Origin: Phycisphaerales bacterium
GTDB taxonomy: Bacteria; Planctomycetota; Phycisphaerae; Sedimentisphaerales; Anaerohalosphaeraceae
Reading direction: 5' to 3'
Length of the DNA: 10,092 nt
Assembly: GCA_011055475.1 (NCBI GenBank)
Contig: DSDH01000144.1
Span: 1 to 10,092, forward strand
Position numbers and translations under genes: made by a program. This document shows positions 5,858 through 10,092 of the stretch, in pieces. Under the pieces are notes generated by a model. That model was not told the DNA's origin, ran no database searches, and saw only the letters and a program-made list of their open reading frames with translations. Each line of letters opens with the position of its first letter. Position 1 is the stretch's first letter.

Positions 5858-6562
5858 TCAATCACCGTGATTCGTTTTGCCTTCGTGTGATTCCAGCCGG
5901 TTCGGCGATGCTTGCCGCGAGGCCTTTCGCCCGTGCAGCCAGTCATACCAGTCCGTCATCCCCGTCCCCTTCAGCGCCGAGACGGCGAGAATCGGCGCAT
6001 CGGGATTGACCTTGTGCACGTCTGTCCGCACGCGGTCCAGGTCAAACGCGACGTGTTCCAGCAGATCGACCTTATTGACCAGCACGATGTCCGCCCCGGC
6101 GAACGTGCCCGGATACTTGATCGGCTTGTCGTCCCCCTCCGGCACCGAGAGCACCACGACCCGCAGATCCTCGCCCAGATCGAACGCCGATGGGCACACC
6201 AGGTTGCCCACGTTTTCGATGAACACCACGTCCAGGTCCGCCGCGTCGAGCGCCCGCAGCGCTTCGGCGACCTGCACGGCCGACAGATGACAAGCCCCCT
6301 CCGTCTCGATCTGCACCGCCCGCGCCCCCGCCGCCCGAATCTTGCGGGCATCGGTGTCCGTCTTGATATCCCCCTCGATCACGCCCATCCGAAGCTGCGC
6401 TCCCAAGTCCGCGACCGTCCGCGACAACAGCGTCGTCTTGCCGCTGCCCGGCGAGGAGATGACGTTCACGCACAAGACCCCCCGCTCGGCGAAAAACGCC
6501 CGGTTCTGGGCCGCGCACTGCTCGTTACGATCCAGGATCCGCCTGTTCAGAGACACCTTCAT
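5858..6562 (-). CDS. hypB: HypB, GTPase for nickel insertion in [NiFe]-hydrogenase maturation
   Basis: This 234-residue protein is the HypB SIMIBI-class GTPase, which works with HypA to deliver nickel to the hydrogenase large subunit in the cytoplasm. The P-loop SSPGSGKTT is at residues 36-44 and NKVD at 163-166. The interface metal-site residues are C91-H92 and, in ENVGNLVCP, C123, with the spacing seen in archaeal HypB. It has neither the N-terminal CxxCGC nickel motif nor a histidine-rich storage stretch, so it is the minimal type. About 25 polar residues form a C-terminal tail beyond the usual end. The start at 6562 gives the expected MKVSLNRRIL beginning, and the gene overlaps the end of hypA by 38 bases. 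A longer in-frame start at 6610 would add residues unlike the family. Only a weak GAGG precedes the start, so translation may be coupled to hypA. Confidence 0.93.
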   Translation of the reverse strand: MKVSLNRRILDRNEQCAAQNRAFFAERGVLCVNVISSPGSGKTTLLSRTVADLGAQLRMGVIEGDIKTDTDARKIRAAGARAVQIETEGACHLSAVQVAEALRALDAADLDVVFIENVGNLVCPSAFDLGEDLRVVVLSVPEGDDKPIKYPGTFAGADIVLVNKVDLLEHVAFDLDRVRTDVHKVNPDAPILAVSALKGTGMTDWYDWLHGRKASRQASPNRLESHEGKTNHGD

Positions 6563-6911
6563 CGTTACTCTCGTCCTCAAACTCGATCTCTTCCAGCAGC
6601 AGCGGCGCATCGGGCAGAAACGCGAACGCCTCGCTGCCGCAAGCCGGGCAGCAGGCCTCCTGGATGTTGAACGCGAACGCCCGCCCGCACCCCTCGCACC
6701 GCGCCTGCAACGGCACGTGCCGTATCTCCAGCCGCATGCCGCGGCACGGTGTGTCCTGCGCGGCCACCTCGAAGGCGAACCGCATTACCTCGTCGTTCAG
6801 GGCGTTGAACTGCCCGCACGAGATCCGCGCGGCGACCGGCCGCCGATCGATCTTCCGCATTTCGGCCAGGATCGTCTCGATGACACTCTGCGCCACCGCC
6901 GTCTCGTGCAT
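6525..6911 (-). CDS. hypA: HypA, nickel metallochaperone for [NiFe]-hydrogenase
   Basis: This 128-residue protein starts MHETAVAQSV, with His2, the conserved nickel ligand. A structural zinc site is formed by C72-x2-C75 and C88-x2-C91, as in HypA/HybF. HypA carries nickel and hands it on through HypB to the hydrogenase large subunit. The protein is some ten to fifteen residues longer than usual because of an acidic C-terminal tail (EEIEFEDESNDEG onward), which coincides with the region overlapping hypB. Its ATG shares one base with the hypE stop (TGATG at 6909-6913), and GAGGA lies about seven bases upstream, so translation is probably coupled to hypE. Confidence 0.94.
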   Translation of the reverse strand: MHETAVAQSVIETILAEMRKIDRRPVAARISCGQFNALNDEVMRFAFEVAAQDTPCRGMRLEIRHVPLQARCEGCGRAFAFNIQEACCPACGSEAFAFLPDAPLLLEEIEFEDESNDEGVSEQADPGS

Positions 6912-7942
6912 CAGCAGATCCTCGGCAGGTCGCGTCCATACGGCATCTGCACCACGCGGCGCCCGCCAACCCGCGTCACCAGCTCGACGAGGCCGCCCTC
7001 CTCACCCGGCGACCCGATCCGCCCGATTTGGGCCGCCTCATGGCCCAGAGGATCGGCCCGGCAGATCGCCAGCACCTGCTCGGCCGCTTCGGGGGCGACG
7101 ATCAGCACCATCTTGCCCTCGTTGGCCACGTTCAGCACGTCCAGCCCCAGCATGTCCGCCGCCGCCCGCACGGCCGGCCTGATCGGCAGACCGGACTCCT
7201 CGATCTCAATATCGCACCGCGACCCCGATGCAATCTCGTTCAGCACCGCCGCCAACCCGCCCCGCGTCGGATCACGCATGAACTTCACCGCCTCGCCGAC
7301 CGCCTCCAGAATCCGGCACGTCAATGGGGACAGTGCCGCGCAATCGCTCTCCAGCGACGTCTCGAACATCATCCCTTTGCGCCGCGAGAGGATCGTCATG
7401 CCGTGGTCGCCCAGGGTCCCGGTCACGATCACGGCATCGCCCGGCTGGATCCGGTCGAAACCCAGGGCGCTGCCCGGCACCTTCACGCCGATCCCCGCGG
7501 TGTTAATGAACAGTCCATCGGCCGCCTCGACCTCGACGACCTTGGTATCACCCGTCACCACCGGCACGCCCAGCGCCCCGGCCGTCCGCCCGATACTCTC
7601 CAGAATCGACTCCAGAATGTCCAGCGAAAACCCCTCTTCCAGGATCAGCGACAGGCTCAGGGCCACGGGTCTTGCCCCCGTGGCCGCCAGGTCATTCACT
7701 GTGCCGCAGACCGCCAAGGTGCCGATGTCCCCGCCGGGGAATCGCAGGGGCTGCACCACGTAGCTGTCGGTCGTAAAGCACAGGGCCGACGCGTCGACAC
7801 TCACCTGGGCCGCATCGGTCAACGGCATATCGGCATCGCCCTGCCGCACACGCGGCAGAATCGTCTCCTGAATCAGCCGGCTCATCAGCCGGCCGCCCCC
7901 GCCGTGGGCCAGGAGTATCTTGCGACTGTCACCCAGCGCCAT
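6911..7942 (-). CDS. hypE: HypE, carbamoyl dehydratase that makes the cyanide ligand
   Basis: This 343-residue protein belongs to the PurM/AIRS-like superfamily and ends in the HypE signature PRIC. Its terminal cysteine receives the carbamoyl group from HypF; HypE dehydrates it with ATP to a thiocyanate and passes cyanide to iron on HypC-HypD. Other family segments are ILLAHGGGGRLM near the N-terminus, FTTDSYVVQPLRFPGGDIG, VNDLAATGARP, VVTGDTKVVE and DPTRGGLAAVLNEIA. I chose the ATG at 7942 because GGGGAGG (7948-7954) lies five bases upstream and the family sequence begins there. The open frame extends further upstream but only inside hypD. The gene overlaps the end of hypD by 14 bases and the start of hypA by one base. 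Confidence 0.95.
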   Translation of the reverse strand: MALGDSRKILLAHGGGGRLMSRLIQETILPRVRQGDADMPLTDAAQVSVDASALCFTTDSYVVQPLRFPGGDIGTLAVCGTVNDLAATGARPVALSLSLILEEGFSLDILESILESIGRTAGALGVPVVTGDTKVVEVEAADGLFINTAGIGVKVPGSALGFDRIQPGDAVIVTGTLGDHGMTILSRRKGMMFETSLESDCAALSPLTCRILEAVGEAVKFMRDPTRGGLAAVLNEIASGSRCDIEIEESGLPIRPAVRAAADMLGLDVLNVANEGKMVLIVAPEAAEQVLAICRADPLGHEAAQIGRIGSPGEEGGLVELVTRVGGRRVVQMPYGRDLPRIC

Positions 7943-9014
7943 CGCGACCTCCCCGCCGCCCATACTTGTACCACGCCGAGCACGCGCCCTCGCTGCTGAC
8001 CATGCATGGACCGACGGGTGTATCGGGCGTGCACCGCGATCCAAACAGCCCGCATGCAACCGGCTCAATCCGGCCGCACAGCACATCGGCGCAGCGACAC
8101 CCCGCCGGCTCCGGCGCCACGCGTTCCTCCAAGCCAAAACGCCGGCGGGCGTCAAACCGTTCGTATTCAGCCCGCAATCGTAGCGACCCCTCTGGAATCC
8201 GCCCCAGCCCCCGCCAGGGCCCATCACAGGGCTCGAAGTATCGGTCGATCAGCTCCATCGCCCGCGGGTTGCCCTCCGGCCGCACCACGGCCGCGTAGAG
8301 CGACTCCACTTCGGCCCGGCCCTCCACAAGCTGCCGACAGATCGCCGCCATCGCCTCGAGGATCAGCACCGGCTCAAACCCCGCGACCACGCAAGACCGA
8401 CCGAACCGCTGGGCAATCGGCCGATACGCCTCGCTGCCGATAATGACGCTCACGTGCCCTGGACACAGAAACGCGTCGATCCGATTCGTCGCATCGGACA
8501 ACAACGCCGCCATCGCCGGCACCACTCGTTTGTGCCCCGACAGAATGCAAAAATTGTCCAGCCCCTCCTGGGCGGCCTGGCCGACCGCGACCGCCGTCGC
8601 CGGCGTGGTCGTCTCAAAGCCCACCGCCGCGAACACCACTGTCTTGTCCGGCCGCTCCCGCGCCAGGGCGAGGGCATCATCCGTGCTCAACACAACCCGC
8701 ACACCCGGTCGATTCACCGTCTCCAACGAACCGGCCGTGCCGGGCACGCGGATCATATCCCCATACGTCGCAAGGATCACATCATCCCGCTGCGCCAGCT
8801 CCAGGACCGTATCGATGTAACCCTGCTCGGTCACGCAGACCGGGCAGCCCGGCCCGCTCAAGAGCGTCAGCCCCTTCGGCAGGGATGCGCGAATCCCCGA
8901 GCGGAAGATCGCCACCGTATGGGTGCCGCAGACCTCCATGATGCGTACCGGCCGCCCCAGGGCCTCGCAGTCCCGAACCATCCGCCGCCTGGCTGCCTCC
9001 GCGCGATCCGACAT
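7929..9014 (-). CDS. hypD: HypD, iron-sulfur scaffold for Fe(CN)2CO assembly
   Basis: This 361-residue protein has the complete set of HypD motifs. MEVCGTHT holds C29 and GPGCPVCV holds C57 and C60, which bind iron and support thiol redox chemistry. GFETTTPATA, PGHVSVIIG and AGFEPV follow. The C-terminal cysteine-rich part (CRC, VLCG, CGLF, CTPDTPVGPCMVSSEGAC) provides the [4Fe-4S] cluster ligands. With HypC it forms the scaffold on which iron receives two cyanides from HypE and one carbon monoxide. The ATG at 9014 follows the hypC stop with no gap, and a GAGGGGG lies upstream within hypC, so the two are probably translated together in matching amounts. The gene overlaps hypE by 14 bases. Confidence 0.96.
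   Translation of the reverse strand: MSDRAEAARRRMVRDCEALGRPVRIMEVCGTHTVAIFRSGIRASLPKGLTLLSGPGCPVCVTEQGYIDTVLELAQRDDVILATYGDMIRVPGTAGSLETVNRPGVRVVLSTDDALALARERPDKTVVFAAVGFETTTPATAVAVGQAAQEGLDNFCILSGHKRVVPAMAALLSDATNRIDAFLCPGHVSVIIGSEAYRPIAQRFGRSCVVAGFEPVLILEAMAAICRQLVEGRAEVESLYAAVVRPEGNPRAMELIDRYFEPCDGPWRGLGRIPEGSLRLRAEYERFDARRRFGLEERVAPEPAGCRCADVLCGRIEPVACGLFGSRCTPDTPVGPCMVSSEGACSAWYKYGRRGGRDGAG
7948..7954 (-). promoter_or_regulatory. Shine-Dalgarno GGGGAGG for hypE, inside the 3' end of hypD
   Basis: On the minus strand GGGGAGG lies five bases before the ATG at 7942. It selects that start over the in-frame ATG at 7963, which lies upstream of it, and places the hypE initiation region inside hypD. 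Confidence 0.75.
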
Positions 9015-9266
9015 CTAGCCCGCCCCCTCGGTGCCCGTCGGCTCATTGGTGCGAAGCTGCTCGATCTGCTCGAACAACTCCCACGTCTGACGGGCCTCCT
9101 CCTCGTCCACCGTGGCGATGGCAAAACCGGCGTGCACCAGCACGATGTCGCCGAGCTTGGCCTCCGGCAAGAGCGTCGTACGGATCGCCCAGCGGTTGCC
9201 CATGGCGTCCACGACCGCCCGATCATCGTTCAATTCAACAATTCTTGCCGGTACCGCCAGACACAT
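9015..9266 (-). CDS. hypC: HypC/HybG-family hydrogenase maturation chaperone
   Basis: This 83-residue protein begins MCLAVPARIV. Cys2 becomes the essential N-terminal thiol that binds iron and contacts the hydrogenase large-subunit precursor once the first Met is removed. The segment GDIVLVHAGFAI (residues 39-50), with H45, is the second family hallmark. HypC pairs with HypD to build the Fe(CN)2CO unit and carries it to the large subunit. The C-terminal tail (QLRTNEPTGTEGAG) is polar and probably disordered. The gene starts 18 bases after hypF ends, without a strong Shine-Dalgarno, and its TAG stop directly abuts the hypD ATG. Confidence 0.95.
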   Translation of the reverse strand: MCLAVPARIVELNDDRAVVDAMGNRWAIRTTLLPEAKLGDIVLVHAGFAIATVDEEEARQTWELFEQIEQLRTNEPTGTEGAG

Positions 9267-9284
9267 CGTCAGGATTCCGGGAAC

Positions 9285-10092
9285 TCAGGTTTCTTGCGAC
9301 AGGCGCGCCGCCGCGATGGCCGCCTGTCCCAACGCGATGCCGCCATCGTTGACCGGCATCTGCGTGGGCCATAATACCGTAAACCGCCTCGATTTCAATC
9401 GTTCGATCAGGCGGCCAGCCAGGAAACGGTTGCAGAACACGCCGCCCGACAGCACCACCGTTTTGAGCTCAGACGCCGCGCGGGCCTCTAGCGCCATCGT
9501 CACGAAGGCCTCGACCAGCGCGTTGTGAAACCGCGCCGCGATCGTGCCCGGCGCGACGCCGCGGGTCCGGTCCGTCAATACCGCCTCGATCAGCGGCACA
9601 AAATCCATGATCCGCTGCTCCTGAAAATCCGGCTCAATCGGCACCGGATACGCCTCGGTGCACATCGGATCCGCGATCGCCTCCAGCGCCATGGGCAATT
9701 CGGCCTCGAAGTGGTTCGCCCGTCCCAGTCCCACGACCGCCGCCACCGCGTCGAACAGCCGACCCAGACTGGATGTCTGGGCCGTGTTGACCGCCTTCTT
9801 GATCTGCTCAACGCACACCTGCCGCCGGCGCGCATCCGGCTCGATGGCCGCCAGAATCGGCTCCCACGTCCGCGGCAGGGGCTCCTTTTCCGCGTAGACG
9901 TCCAGCAACCCCGTCAACGGCCGCATCGCCTCCCTCGCCGCCAGGTCGCCGCCCGGCAATGGGTAGTACCGCAAATGCCCGAAGCGCAGAAACTCGTACA
10001 GTGACGCAATCAGACACTCACAGCCCCAGATCGCCCCATCGGGACCGTACCCCGTGCCGTCGGCCACCAAGCCGATCACCGTCTCATCGATC
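9285..10092 (-). CDS. hypF: HypF carbamoyltransferase, C-terminal part (5' end beyond the window)
   Basis: About 268 residues of the C-terminal Kae1-like domain of HypF are visible; the full protein is normally around 750. Recognisable stretches are DETVIGLVADGTGYGPDGAIWG, NTAQTSSLGRLFDAVAAVVGL, ARFHNALVEAF, VVLSGGVFCNRFL and the nucleotide-site ending PVNDGGIALGQAAIA. HypF uses carbamoyl phosphate and ATP to make carbamoyl adenylate and transfers the carbamoyl group to the C-terminal cysteine of HypE. The acylphosphatase and zinc-finger/YrdC-like domains would lie to the right, outside the window. The frame stays open through the right edge, so the GTG at 10079 is internal and not the start. 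It is the first visible gene of the hyp operon, so the operon promoter cannot be seen. Confidence 0.94.
   Translation of the reverse strand, partial: IDETVIGLVADGTGYGPDGAIWGCECLIASLYEFLRFGHLRYYPLPGGDLAAREAMRPLTGLLDVYAEKEPLPRTWEPILAAIEPDARRRQVCVEQIKKAVNTAQTSSLGRLFDAVAAVVGLGRANHFEAELPMALEAIADPMCTEAYPVPIEPDFQEQRIMDFVPLIEAVLTDRTRGVAPGTIAARFHNALVEAFVTMALEARAASELKTVVLSGGVFCNRFLAGRLIERLKSRRFTVLWPTQMPVNDGGIALGQAAIAAARLSQET

Noticed and set aside
5842..5946. Upstream extension of the lipoprotein to 5946
   Set aside because: It would overlap hypB and place 35 residues before the lipoprotein signal peptide. GGGAGG supports 5841.
4489..6009. 506-codon open frame on the plus strand
   Set aside because: It runs through the palindrome and is antisense to the lipoprotein gene. 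The product is Arg/His/Pro/Gln-rich, typical of a shadow frame in GC-rich DNA.
6342..7763. 473-codon open frame on the plus strand opposite hypB, hypA and hypE
   Set aside because: It crosses three conserved hyp genes in antisense, and its Ser/Arg/Pro-rich translation shows no family motif.
7943..8227. Upstream extension of hypE by 95 codons
   Set aside because: It lies wholly inside hypD, its residues are unlike HypE, and a good Shine-Dalgarno marks the ATG at 7942.
8454..9374. 306-codon plus-strand open frame opposite hypD, hypC and hypF
   Set aside because: It is antisense to three genes with intact motifs, and the product is Arg/His-rich with no domain.
1..10092. CRISPR array, tRNA, rRNA, transposase or phage genes
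   Set aside because: I saw no regularly spaced repeats, no tRNA- or rRNA-like stretch, and no transposase, integrase or phage motif in either strand.

Overview
The window is GC-rich (visibly well above 60% in most genes) and reads as part of a bacterial chromosome, most likely from Planctomycetota, perhaps a Phycisphaerae- or Sedimentisphaerales-like lineage. That placement is inference. It rests on several Gfo/Idh/MocA oxidoreductases, xylose-isomerase-like TIM barrels and DUF1080 proteins sitting together, plus a DUF6786-like lipoprotein. No rRNA or other taxonomic marker is present.

Left part, plus strand (1-3753): a compact sugar-catabolism operon. It holds the 3' end of one Gfo/Idh/MocA oxidoreductase, a second complete one, a sugar phosphate isomerase/epimerase-like TIM-barrel protein, and a secreted protein with two DUF1080 (3-keto-glycoside hydrolase-type) domains. 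A strong intrinsic terminator closes it. Together they suggest a 3-keto-sugar route: oxidation of the sugar at C3, cleavage of the 3-keto-glycoside, and rearrangement or further oxidation of the product.

Middle (3754-4611): a small toxin-antitoxin cassette with its own near-consensus promoter and an operator-like palindrome. It encodes an AbrB/MazE-type antitoxin followed by a Fic/Doc (death-on-curing) toxin. The Doc core motif is intact, but the N-terminus can only be read by switching frame at a run of four C, so the gene looks frameshifted or depends on an unusual start. Just past the toxin lies a remnant of a DUF1080 gene end. It copies the 3' end of the intact DUF1080 gene at an offset of exactly 840 bases and has its own terminator hairpin, so the cassette is flanked by a direct repeat.

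Right part, minus strand (4612-10092): a tightly packed [NiFe]-hydrogenase maturation operon in the order hypF (partial, runs off the right edge), hypC, hypD, hypE, hypA, hypB. A predicted DUF6786-like lipoprotein follows 16 bases after hypB. Gene junctions abut or overlap, suggesting translational coupling. The operon meets the plus-strand genes at a 30-base perfect palindrome that probably terminates transcription in both directions. No hydrogenase structural genes are in the window.

Most of the window consists of recognisable families. I do not see a clearly new defence or mobile system. The best leads are the repeat-flanked, possibly frameshifted AbrB-Doc cassette, the repeated gene end with its terminator, and the lipoprotein attached to the hyp operon.
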